A DNA stretch of 64,000 bases from Pelomyxa schiedti (lineage: Eukaryota > Evosea > Pelobiontida > Pelomyxidae): contig JAHLWZ010000676.1 of NCBI GenBank assembly GCA_020536535.1, positions 696 through 64,695 of the forward strand. Reading direction: 5' to 3'. The notes under the pieces were generated by a model. That model made no database searches. It saw nothing but the letters and a program-made list of their open reading frames with translations, and was not told the DNA's origin. How positions within the stretch are numbered: the stretch's first letter is position 1; each line of letters starts with the position of its first letter. The position numbers and the translations under genes were made by a program. Positions 54,904 to 64,000 of this stretch are shown here, piece after piece.

Positions 54904-56076
54904 ATGAAAGCGAAGGGCTCCTGGGGTGGCAAAGCACCAGCGTCGCAAACCGCTGTTAAATACACACCGCCTACCTACATGTCATCAACCGCGTCCACAC
55001 CGACCACCACCACCACCACGACGTCGACGCAGTCGCACCGTTCCGCGTCGTCGGCCCCTGCCTCCACAGCATCAGCAGCTTCCACCACGGCACCGAGGGG
55101 CGGGCGAGGCAGAGGGACCAGGAGCGGGACCTTCACCGGGGCCTTCGAGTGGGCCGCGTGCACGGCGAGCTGCGTCACGGGGTGCAAGCACGAGTGCCGG
55201 TACTGCTACGCGCGGCACGACGCCCTGAGGAGGCAGGGCATCACGGCCGCGCGCTGGCGCGAGCCCGTCGTCAACTGGGAGGAAGTCAACAAGCCCAGGA
55301 GACTGGAGAATGGGTCGGTGATGTTCCCCGCGACTCACGACATCACCCCCGACGTTTTGGAACCTTGCATGATCGTGCTGACGAAGCTCTTGGTGAGCCG
55401 GCGTTGTCTTGTGCATTTGTGAGTTGTGTTTTGATAGTTGGATGCATATGATAGTAAAGACCACACTGTATACAGTTGAACGACTTTCTGACGGCTTTTT
55501 TTTTTTTTTTTTTTTCATCAGCAAGCGGGCAACAAGGTGCTCATTGTTTTGAAGCCTCATATTGAAGTGGTGAAAGTACTCTGTGCTGAACTTGCACAGT
55601 ACAAAGAAAACATCCTATTTAGATTCACCATTGGCGCAATGGACAACACCATCCTTCATGTATGTATCAGTATTGATGCTCTTTCCTAATATAACTTTCA
55701 GTATTGGGAACCTGGTGCGCCACCATTCGAGGAGAGGCTCGAGTCACTGGCATATGCATGCAGCTCTGGGTACAACACAAGTGTCAGTGTGGTTCCAATG
55801 CTGGATACGGCTAACACACCTGCTTTGTACCATGCACTAGCACCTCACGTCACAGATGCCATCTGGATTGGGAAGATGAATAAACTTGATGACCGCATTC
55901 GAATAGAAACAGAGGAGGATCGCGCAAATGTTGAAGCAATACGCTCCTCACAGCAGAACGCCCAAATTGTGAAGCTGTATGCCGCCCTAAAAGACGAACC
56001 CAAAGTGAAGTGGCAGGCGAACATAAAGGAGGTTGTGGGCCTCCCACTCCCAACACAGGCAGGCACAGATGAATAA
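54904..56076 (+). CDS. Radical SAM protein of SplB-like type
   Basis: Radical SAM enzymes use a 4Fe-4S cluster and S-adenosylmethionine to start radical chemistry. After a Ser/Thr/Ala-rich N-terminus of about 80 residues comes FEWAACTASCVTGCKHECRYCYARH, read as CVTGCKHECRYCYAR: the C-x3-C-x2-C cluster motif. Then MFPATHDITPDV, MIVLTKLL and, after an intron at about 55393-55519, NKVLIVLKPHIEVV, RFTIGAMDNTIL, EPGAPPFEERLESLAYA, a barrel-strand order like COG1533/SplB. The C-terminal part (VSVVPMLDT, DAIWIGKMNKLDDRI) completes a partial barrel. Two introns show it is nuclear, not contaminant DNA. The substrate is unknown. Bacterial relatives are common, so an old transfer is plausible. The AATAAA overlaps the stop codon. 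Confidence 0.85.
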
Positions 56077-56077
56077 A
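56072..56077 (+). terminator. AATAAA overlapping the radical SAM stop codon
   Basis: The TAA stop (56074-56076) lies inside AATAAA. The facing minus gene ends at 56168 with TTTATT at 56113-56118, so both 3' ends sit within about 90 bp. Confidence 0.55.
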
Positions 56078-56167
56078 TTTGCCAAAATGAAAACACTTGT
56101 TTATAGGAATTTTTTATTATTTTTGGTTTTTAGACCATTGCACTAAGTGGTATGAAAACCCTTTTGT

Positions 56168-56897
56168 TTACATGTCATCATAAAGGTCCTCCTTGTTGCC
56201 ATCAGGGAAGGCGTCACACAGAAGTCGGATCCAGTCAACAGTGGACCAAATTCCACAACCACCAAGAGTAAGAAGCTTGAAAACTCCAGCAGCAATGTCT
56301 GCATTTAAGAGTGAGTAAAAAAAACAAGGAACGCTGTTGGCTAAAGAATAGTAAAGGAACAAGAAAACCAAGGTTCATTAAATAAAATAAATAATTAACA
56401 CCCTATTATTACGAGGATGAATTGATAGAAGTTGCAACAACCAAAAAAGAAGAAGAGAAAATAAAAATCAAACACATACAGCCGCCGCTTCCGCGAGCCA
56501 AGTAGAACCAGTCAGCGCCAAAGGAGCCGACGAAGAAAGAGAGCAGGAAGGCGGTGAGCTTGCTCTTGCCCTCGTAGTTGCAGGCCGTGGAGTCTGCGAT
56601 CCTGTTGTCGTCGTCGGCGGACAGCGTGATGTAGGGCTCGTTGCACACGCAGTAGTACCCGTTGCAGTACCCCCGCTCTGGGTACCCGCACTCGGCCTCG
56701 GCGAGGTCCATCGTGCACGCGACCATCTCCTCCATGAGCTGGCGGCCGTTGCCTTTGCCGTTTGCGGCGACCGCTGGGGCCTGCGGCGAGTGCTTGGCGT
56801 CGTAGACCGAGTAGGTAAGGATTACAGCGGTGGCGACGATGCCTACGATGAAGTAGGCCTTCATGAGCAGTTTGAGCTTGAAGCAGCAGCCGGGCAT
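56168..56897 (-). CDS. TM2-domain membrane protein
   Basis: Starts MPGCCFKLKLLMKAYFIVGI, with one N-terminal TM helix. A Cys-rich extracytoplasmic segment (CTMDLAEAECGYPERGYC, CNGYYCVCNEPY) leads into a TM2 domain: KSKLTAFLLSFFVGSFGADWFY, read as LTAFLLSFFVGSFGADWFY, and, after a short intron, AGVFKLLTLGGCGIWSTVDW with IRLLCDAFPDGN. TM2 proteins (TM2D1-3 in animals) are poorly understood; some act in phagocytosis and Notch-type signalling. The acidic end EDLYDDM faces the cytosol in the predicted topology. An intervening exon near 56330-56410 is uncertain. Confidence 0.82.
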
Positions 56898-57283
56898 GGT
56901 TGGTTGTTTATGAAAGGGGTTGGTTGTGGTGTGTTTGGTGCTGTTTGGTTGTGGTTTTATTTTATTTTACTTTGTTGTCCTTTTCCTTTGGTTTTCTCTT
57001 GAAGATTTGGTTTTACTGGATCGACTTTCCCGGAACTGGAGTTGACACAATTGCAAATGGGAAATGGTTCAGAAACCATAGATGTGGATTTCGCCCTGGT
57101 TGCTTGACACCGAAAGGGGCTTCAGCCCAGAGGGAACGAGCTCCTCAGAAGGAACCTTGTTATTTTCCTTCACCCCATTCTTTAAATCCTTCGTCGAAAG
57201 GGGGGCTTTCCAAGCGGCGTTCTGATGGTGATGAAATTGCGTTTTCTCAACAGGTACAAACAAAAATTAAAACAGCAAACACC
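56898..57283. promoter_or_regulatory. Divergent upstream region (TM2 and Rab genes)
   Basis: 386 bp between divergent starts. Pyrimidine-rich stretches near 56940-57000 and an acceptor-like ttctcaacag near 57244-57253 suggest a 5' UTR intron of the Rab gene. No other feature seen. Confidence 0.35.
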
Positions 57284-59779
57284 ATGACAGACTACCAGAG
57301 GCTTTTCAAAGTGTTGTTGTTGGGGGAGGCAGCTGTGGGCAAATCCAGTTTGTTGGATAGCATGGTGAACGAGGGGCCTGGTTTCTCCCCAGAACCCACA
57401 ATTGGTGTTGACTTCAAAGTTTTGCTGAGGGATATGCCACCAATTGGTAAAGTAAAGTTCCAGGTTTGTGTATTTTTATCTTGTATCCTTTTATGGATAA
57501 TGTACTATAGATATGGGATACATCTGGTGAGTTCTTTTCTTTCCAGGTTCCAATTTACGCTTTGGGAGCTACTCACACCCATATAAATCAGGACAAGAAC
57601 GGTTCAGAACCATAACATCCTCGTATTATCGAGGAGCACATTGTGCCATTCTGTGCTTTGATGTCACTAAAGCTGAATCCTTTCTTCAGATTAAGGATTA
57701 CTGGCTTCAGCAGATAGAGAGGTATGCAAGTCAGGATATACCAATGATTTTGTGTGCTCTTAAGGTGAAACTCCCTAACTTTCAAATATGCTGAGTTATT
57801 TTTTTTTTTCTTTTTTGACAGTGTGATCTTGCTTCACAAAGGGTTGTTTCAAGGCAAGAGGCCATTGATTTTGCACGTAGTCATGATTTTCCATATGTTG
57901 AAGCTTCTTCTGCTACTGGCAGAGGTGCAGAATTGGTTCTACCTTCCTTAATGAATGGCCAACAACCTCTCATTGATTTTGACTCTGGGGAGAGTTCCAG
58001 GGTCCCTGTGATCGCTTCTGAAATTTGCATTGTTGGGGACTGCAGCTTACCATTGACCTCAGTGAGTTTTTCGGTACAAGTAGGTAGTTACACCCTTTTA
58101 ACCTGGTCCTCATAAAAAATAGGCAAAAGGAAATATTGCATCTGTATCCTCTGTTTTCACCTTTAGAAGTGCAAATGAAATAACCGAGGCGGCATTTCCT
58201 ATTCCATGCAATTCTGTGACTACTTTAACAGCTTTTGTTCTTACCTTAAATGGCCGCGTTATGAATGGAATTCTTCAAGCAAACTCATCAGCCATAACAT
58301 CCAATCAATTACCAACTCTCAAAGAAGGCACTTTAGCCCTTTCACTTGGAGGAATCCCTGCCCGTGTGAGAGGTGAAATAAGTACAACCTGGGTGACAGA
58401 GATGCCCTTCAATGGAATAGGATTCCAATTTGTGTATCCCATTTTATCCCCCAAATCAAGGTATGAGTGACCCTTCTGTTACCAATCATCATTCCCTTCC
58501 CGGCAGCAACTCTGGTTTTCTTGACGGTACAATCACCTACCATCATGAGCTCCCTATTACTATGCACTGTAATCTGCTTAGTTACGATGTGAAGTCTCAA
58601 TCCCCCAGTGAAACAGTCTTGACCATCAATCGTGGGCGATGCCCTTCATCTGATCTGGATGTAATAATAAAAACCATACCACCAAATGGTGCCACCCAAA
58701 TAACCACTGAAGGCGACCTAGCTGTTGCTCTTCATGTTGTTCCACAGATTAATTTCGATTACTGTACGACATGTTTTGTGGTATTTTGTTGCTAGAAATC
58801 TTACTTTAAATAACGCAAGCACAGGCAGTACTTGATTGCTCTCAGACAATGTTTGGGAACAAATGGAATCACCTAAAAAGAGCATGTCAAATTTTCCTTG
58901 CCAGTTTACCTCCAGATTGCTACTTCAATGTGATCAAATTTGGGACCACTTGTGAATCAACATTTGGTCTTCCAGTTAGATACACCCAAGAAACTATGAA
59001 AAATGCTATGGGTATTGTATCCAACTGGGAGACATCATCTTCGACGGATCCTAAAAATGTATACGATCCCCTAAAAATGATTGTGGAGTCAAGGACTATG
59101 TCTTCTGCCCCAACAAAATATGCTGTGGTACTTGTTACAGACGGTGGAATAAGCGCCGAACGAACTTCTGTTATAAGCCTGGTACAAGGGAGAGATATGT
59201 TCATTTACACAGTCGGTGTTGGCCCCAATGTAGACACCGAATTTTTGAGTACAATCTCTTCTTGTACTGGTATAGCTCATGTTCCCCACCATTCTGCATT
59301 TCACTAAAAAAAAAGGGGGAAAGACCCAGATTGTTTCTTCTGAAGTTGGTATAGAATCAGCTGTTGTCAACCAGTTGGCCTTCGCCAGTGGGCAGAAGTT
59401 TGATGCAAACCTGTCATGGGGAACTCTCCCCACTTTGTGCGCTAGTCAGTTTCCGTTTATTGCCTCTAAGACTGGCACAGTTACACTCACTTCTGGTAAG
59501 CTTACCACAGAGTATGCGTTGTGCTGCTTAGGGTCCCCATCACCTGGAGTAAAAATGGCAACAGCAGTTTACACAGCAAACATTTTTGGCCAGAGTTATC
59601 AATGGGATTTGGATATAACTACTCCCACTGAAGAAAATAATTCAACCACAAGCCCTCTTCATCAGATGGCGGCCTTCTGCTTGTCAACAGTGCACCCAGA
59701 GCTTTCCAATGTACACTACTTTTATCTTCATTCTGAGCTAACATACATATACCGTACAGGCTCTTGCTCTGAGATATAA
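57284..59779 (+). CDS. Rab-like GTPase fused to VIT and von Willebrand A domains
   Basis: The GTPase has KVLLLGEAAVGKSSLLD (P-loop), PTIGVDFKV (switch I), then by splicing [20 protein letters not shown] (switch II), CAILCFDVTKAESF and MILCALKCDLASQ. The guanine-specificity NKxD reads LKCD, so nucleotide selectivity may be altered; EASSATGRG stands for the SAK motif. There is no prenylation Cys: the same exon (57822-58060) runs from the last GTPase strand into EICIVGDCSLPLTS, the start of a VIT domain (FRSANEITEAAFPIP, VLTLNGRVMNGIL). A vWA domain follows: LDCSQTMFGNKW, CYFNVIKFGTTCESTFG, AVVLVTDGGIS, FIYTVGVG, TEFLSTISSCTGG. The MIDAS DxSxT appears as DCSQT. Ends at TAA 59779. VIT-vWA proteins are cytosolic or secreted scaffolds; the Rab part suggests membrane recruitment, but how it anchors is unclear. 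Confidence 0.85.
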
Positions 59780-59783
59780 TATT

Positions 59784-60392
59784 ATGAGCCACAGCGTATC
59801 TTTCGCCATTCCCGCGCCCAACGACCCCACTCCCGCAACCACAACCACAATTCCCTACCGCACCCTACACCTTATCCGGCCACCCACCAGCAAACTCCTG
59901 TCCCTGCAGCCCTACTCCCCACAACCCTCCGTAATCACCCTCTACTCCCGGGCCAAGCCAAACCCCTCAGCCTCCTCCTCCTCGTCCTCCTCCTGCTGCG
60001 GCAGAGGAGGCGGGCAGACTCCCAGCTGGGAAGTAGTCGAGGCGCCAAAATCCGCCGCGAGCGCCGGCGGCGGGGGCCCCGAAGACCGCCTCGCCGGAAT
60101 CCTCGACGCCCTCGTCAGGTCCCAGCACGCCCATGGGTTCTTTGAGGCGGCCCGGCTGTGCCAGGAGCCCTCTCTGAGCTTCTTTACGAAGAAGAACTTG
60201 TTCCCCACTTCGGACCCGTCGTCTACAACCTGCCTCGTTCTGGCTGTGCTCACTATTCACCTTCCCTCGCTAGCTGATGAGTGGTTGCTATTCTCTGGTA
60301 AGGCACGGGCTTGGCTGGGGAAGTTTGGGGTGGCTTTGGAATACTCCTTCACTGGCGCAATGACCACAATACACAGCACGAGCCTTGCTTGA
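59784..60392 (+). CDS. VWA5A-type C-terminal domain ORF, split from or following the Rab-VIT-vWA gene
   Basis: ATG 59784 comes four bases after the previous stop. After a Pro/Thr/Ser and Gly-rich, GC-rich first half the end reads ILDALVRSQHAHGFF, SSTTCLVLAVLTIHL and EWLLFSGKARAWL. This is the pattern of the C-terminal region that normally follows vWA in VWA5A-like proteins (LQ-x-x-G-W/F, aTalAla-L, EW-x-l-x-x-KA-x-x-W). I could not find a GT-AG intron in the right phase to merge it with the upstream ORF. It may be a separate gene, a translation-reinitiation product, or part of the same gene through an unseen splice. Confidence 0.6.
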   Translation: MSHSVSFAIPAPNDPTPATTTTIPYRTLHLIRPPTSKLLSLQPYSPQPSVITLYSRAKPNPSASSSSSSSCCGRGGGQTPSWEVVEAPKSAASAGGGGPEDRLAGILDALVRSQHAHGFFEAARLCQEPSLSFFTKKNLFPTSDPSSTTCLVLAVLTIHLPSLADEWLLFSGKARAWLGKFGVALEYSFTGAMTTIHSTSLA

Positions 60393-60404
60393 CACAAAGC
60401 CCGA

Positions 60405-60410
60405 AATAAA
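60405..60410 (+). terminator. AATAAA of the vWA locus
   Basis: AATAAA 13 bases after the TGA at 60390-60392. Minus-strand signals (TTTATT) for the facing DIL gene lie at 60429-60439. Confidence 0.55.
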
Positions 60411-60463
60411 ACACTGAACTTCATTTTGTTTATTTTATTTTTTTTTTGTACATAGGTTTTGTG

Positions 60464-63400
60464 TTAAGGGTCGTCTTTGGCTGCAGTGGTTTCTGTTTCC
60501 ACAGGAAGCACAAGGGCATTGGCATCCAATACAAGAGGGGAGGTGGATGAGGCTGGTAGTCTAGGTACGTGCTCTAGAACTCGCCCTTCCACTGGCTCTG
60601 TGAGGAGGTCATCGGTTCTAAAGCTGTGCACAAGGTGACCCAACTGTACTGGGTTCAGTGCCCAAAACGCAGTCTTGACACTTGATGAGTCCATCAAGAC
60701 CGCTTTGTCCATGACAAGTAAGTTGCTGGCTTGCTTGATATGTTCTAGGTGGGGCCTACATGGTTTTGTATGAGTGATTTTGTGGAAGATCGAGGAGTAA
60801 CATCACCTTGCTGCAGATAGTGTGCCGTTTCGGAGAAGGAATTCATCTATTTGAGATAAGCCCAGTCTTATCTGTACTCCTTTTCCACAAGTACCTGGAA
60901 AAGTATAAGAACGTTGATGCAATTTGTTTCTTACAAAGCTCAGGTTGTGATACAAGCTTATTGAATAGTTGTGCATTCAGCCAGAAGCAGATCTGGGCAA
61001 AGAAATGAAGACAGACAGATGGAGGGATGTTATTCTCCACCATTTTTTCGTAAATATCCGACATCACATGGATAAGAGAACTTAATGTACTCTTCCTTTT
61101 TATAAGTGAGACGGAGGAAAAGTTCTCGAAATCCTACCTTGTGGCACTTGCAGACGTTGGTGTAGCTGTTACATGGACTGCAGGTCGAGAGTAATGTTGC
61201 TCTTGTTGTTCAAAGAAAGACGAGAAGAGTCGTCCTTCGAGTTCCTAAGGAAAGGTTGACAAAAACCCACGCTCCAAGAATACCTTTTCTGTTCGTTTGA
61301 CCAACAGAGTGAATATATCAAATAACGAGGACCGCATCTGAAACATAAACTGCGGAAATAGGCCAGACGATGCTGGCTCTGGTTTAGTAATATATTTCCC
61401 CGGTTCTGAACTATGGGAGTGTTGGTGAGAGCACTTAGAACAAAAGAGAACCTGCTCTCTGGTATGAGATCCTTAAGGATGTTGACAAGACTCCAAGCAA
61501 TGGAGAGCATATGAGTACCCATTTGGGGGCTCCCCAGATGCGTCTGGAGGAAGGTTAGGAAAAGAGTATAATAAGACTAGGTTTAACGCACTTTAGTTGC
61601 TGCTCGAAGTTCTTCCGGAAGCTTGTAGAACAACATTGAATCAGGAACTGTGAAGCAGTTCCACTGTTTAAGTTTTCCAACTATAACTTGTGCAGACTGA
61701 GGTACGCCATGAGCATCAAACTGAGGGGAATCAACATGATAAAGTGCAGATACAAGGACTTCAGTTATTTCAAGTTTATGTGTGGCTTGCTCTGCTTGAC
61801 ACTAAAAAAAAGAGAATAAAAAAAATATTTAAAATATCTTGGGAGGGATACCGTTATATTTCTCTCCATTTCCTCTCTTTCATGCTTTAAATTCCTTATT
61901 TGTTCCTCGTATTCTCTCTTTGCCTTCTGTAAAGCCTTTTGGGCAGCCATTTTTTCATCCTTCTCCTTCTTGAACTCTTGTTTGGCCGCATTTGCTTTTT
62001 GTTTCACTGAGTCCAACTCAGAGTCCGTTTGTGTGTGGGAATGGAGTTGTGCCTCCATTTCTTGCTTTGCAACAGAAAGCAGCTCATTTTCGTGTTGAAG
62101 GGTTGCAACAACCCCCTTTAACTCTTCCACAGTTTGTTCCAACTGGGCGGAATGTGTGTTTGCATCATTGTGGATGCGTTCTATTTCCAGTTTTTGAGCT
62201 GTTTGAGTGTAGTCGAGGGTTTGTTTGAGTTCTGTTATTGTCTTTCTGGATGCTGCAAGTTGCTCACGCAGTTCACTAGCACTACTTTTCTTATCCTGGG
62301 AGCAATTAGACAAAAGATAAAAAAAATGAAACACAAGAGATCACTAAGAAGCAACATTCATAAATTGTCGGGTTGTTACTTGTTTTTGTTGTTCCAGAGC
62401 AGACAACTTATCAACTTCCCTCTTGATCTTTTTTTTAATTATCCCAATTTTAAAGGAACGAACAAACTTGTGTGGCAGCATCTAGTTTTTTGGAAAGATT
62501 TTCAGCAAGGGAATTCGCCTGAGCTAATTCATCTTTTAATGTTGCCACCTGGCTTTTCGTCAGAGAGTTCAGTTAACTTATTTACACACTTGGGTATTGT
62601 GAAGAAGAAGGTCAGATTTAGAAGAATTAAGTTCTTCTCTTAGCTTGGTCAACTGAAGTTCCCGTTTTCTCAGTTCGGCAGTTGCTAAAGAAGCTTCGTC
62701 TCTAGCCTTGTCCAAATCTTCCTTGAGTTTGGCTGAATTTTGTTCACTCTTTTTTAGTTCAACTTGAAAGGCAGCGAGTTCAGCAGTTGCAGTAGATGTT
62801 GAATGATGTGAACTTGAATGAAGGTCAGAGAGCTCTTTCTGCAACTGTTTTATTTCATCCTTGAGAGCCTTTTCTTACTTATGTTTAGGGTCAACATGTC
62901 ATTAAAATTAGTTGTACAGGAACGAACCATTTAGTTCGTGGCTTGTCTTTGTCTCCGTTAGCTGATTCTGTAGCTCCTCCACCTGTTGTGAAAAAACAGA
63001 AGTTGCATTTGCGTCACCCATTTTTTGTTGCAGTTGCACTAATAAAGAATCACGCTGCCTCTCACATGCCTCAAGAGAACGATTTGCTTGATCAAGCTTA
63101 TTCGTAGCCTCATCCAAATCGCGGCGGAGTTGTTCTGCTTCTCTGTGTGCTACAGTAGCATCATGTTGCGTAGCAGCAAGTTTAGTAGACAGCTCCTCTA
63201 AAGATTGAGTCTGGCAATTTTAGACTGAAAGCACTACATGGAAAACACATACAGCTTTTTCTTGCTGCACTTTTAATTCGCCCTTCAGTTTGGTGCATTT
63301 CTCATGGTAGTGATTGCACTTATCTATTGGGAGTGTTACACAGCAGTAAGTGTAATTCAACAACCTTTCGCATCTGAAAGATTAGCAAGTGCTGTTGCCA

Positions 63401-64000
63401 ACTCTTCTTGAACTTTTCTCAATGTATCATCAACCTGTCCTTTATCCACCAGAAGTTTATCACGGGTGGATTCTGCTTTCTCTCTAGCAGTGTTGGCTTT
63501 TATTCTTTCAGCTTCGGCCAGGTCTCTTTCTCCCTCAATATGCGTAATTTGTGCTGTTGCATTGTCAAGGTCATGATGCAGGTTGGAGTTGTCAACTTTT
63601 AGCTTGGCACATTCAGTTTGCAAATGCTCAAACTCAGGATTTGTCCTATCTCCATGAGCAACAACCTCTGTAAGATTGGGTTTTGTTGGCTCAGCTGTTT
63701 CATGGGTGGAAGTATGAGGAGGTTCTTTTTCCTTTGGTGGCTCCTTCTCTTTTGATTTGTGCTTATCTTTCACTTTTGGTGCTGGGTCTTTCTTTTTCTT
63801 CTTCGAGTGTTTTTTCTCTTCTTCTAATTTCAACTCTTCCTCGACAGCCTTTTGCCTTGCAAGCATTTCAGCTTCTACATCGCTAACATCAAAAGGATTC
63901 GCAGGTGCCGTTGTAGAGGTTGTGGTAGTAGTTGTGGAAGGGGGTGTAGCAGGATCAGCATAAGAAGCAAAATCAACTGTTTCATTGGATTCGCCATCAT
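60464..64000 (-). CDS. Coiled-coil protein with C-terminal dilute (DIL) domain, 5' end outside window
   Basis: DIL domains bind cargo in class V myosins and also occur in afadin and other non-motor proteins. The visible N-terminal part is Lys/Glu-rich (HSKKKKKDPAPKVKDKHK), followed by about 500 residues of coiled coil across several exons (63400-61850: ECAKLKVDNSNLHHDLDN, LREQLAASRKTITELKQ, ELRKRELQLTKLREEL). The DIL domain spans about 61650-60640: QVLVSALYHVDSPQFDAHG, HMLSIAWSLVNILKDLIPES, MVENNIPPSVCLHFFAQI, FWLNAQLFNKLVSQPELC and LNPVQLGHLVHSFRTDD. It ends TTAAKDDP, TGA at 60464. No motor domain is visible, but the gene runs past 64000, so a myosin head upstream cannot be excluded. Confidence 0.8.

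Overview
The window is nuclear DNA of a unicellular eukaryote. Genes are packed on both strands with very short spacers, most carry many short GT-AG introns (about 35-80 bp), all three stop codons are used as stops, and convergent pairs share compact AATAAA signals. The gene content (Ras/Rab/Rho signalling, an Lvs/WDFY3-type BEACH protein, VIT-vWA, SUEL and C-type lectin domains, Sel1 proteins, a bacterial-type radical SAM enzyme) suggests a phagotrophic protist. I favour an amoebozoan, perhaps an archamoeba such as Pelomyxa or Mastigamoeba, but that is inference and no rRNA is present to test it.

Layout: 0.3-3 kb degenerate FCP1-like HAD protein (+); 3.1-4.4 kb unknown (+); 4.6-7.0 kb GH20 hexosaminidase (+); 7.1-7.7 kb unknown beta-rich protein (+); 7.8-11 kb RasGAP (+); 11.2-12.7 kb TPR/Sel1 (-); 13.3-15 kb ankyrin/Sel1 (+); 15.1-15.5 kb CCCH zinc finger (+); 15.9-19 kb RBBP6/Mpe1 (-); 19.3-27.2 kb giant lectin receptor whose cytoplasmic part is a RasGAP (-); 27.6-29.9 kb tandem isoaspartyl-methyltransferase domains plus RING (+); 30.1-31.6 kb four-TM STING homologue (+); 32-44 kb BEACH-WD40 giant (+); 44.2-45.4 kb MBD-like chromatin protein (-); 45.5-46.7 kb secreted L-domain-like protein (-); 46.8-49.1 kb MYND-RhoGAP (-); 49.8-51.5 kb acid lipase (-); 51.6-54.7 kb two ubiquitin-like domains plus two PINK1-like kinase domains (-); 54.9-56.1 kb radical SAM (+); 56.2-56.9 kb TM2 protein (-); 57.3-60.4 kb Rab-VIT-vWA and a companion ORF (+); 60.5-64 kb coiled-coil/DIL protein, cut by the window end (-).

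The striking theme is unusual domain combinations in signalling and quality control: a STING, a receptor-RasGAP with plexin-like logic, a Ubl-Ubl-PINK1-PINK1 chain, a PCMT-PCMT-RING protein and a Rab-VIT-vWA protein. Several have cytosolic surveillance, autophagy or ubiquitin themes (STING, BEACH, PINK1-like, PCMT-RING, RBBP6), but there is no evidence that neighbours work together. Gene models were spliced by hand from frame continuity and GT/AG sites; exon borders are approximate unless stated.
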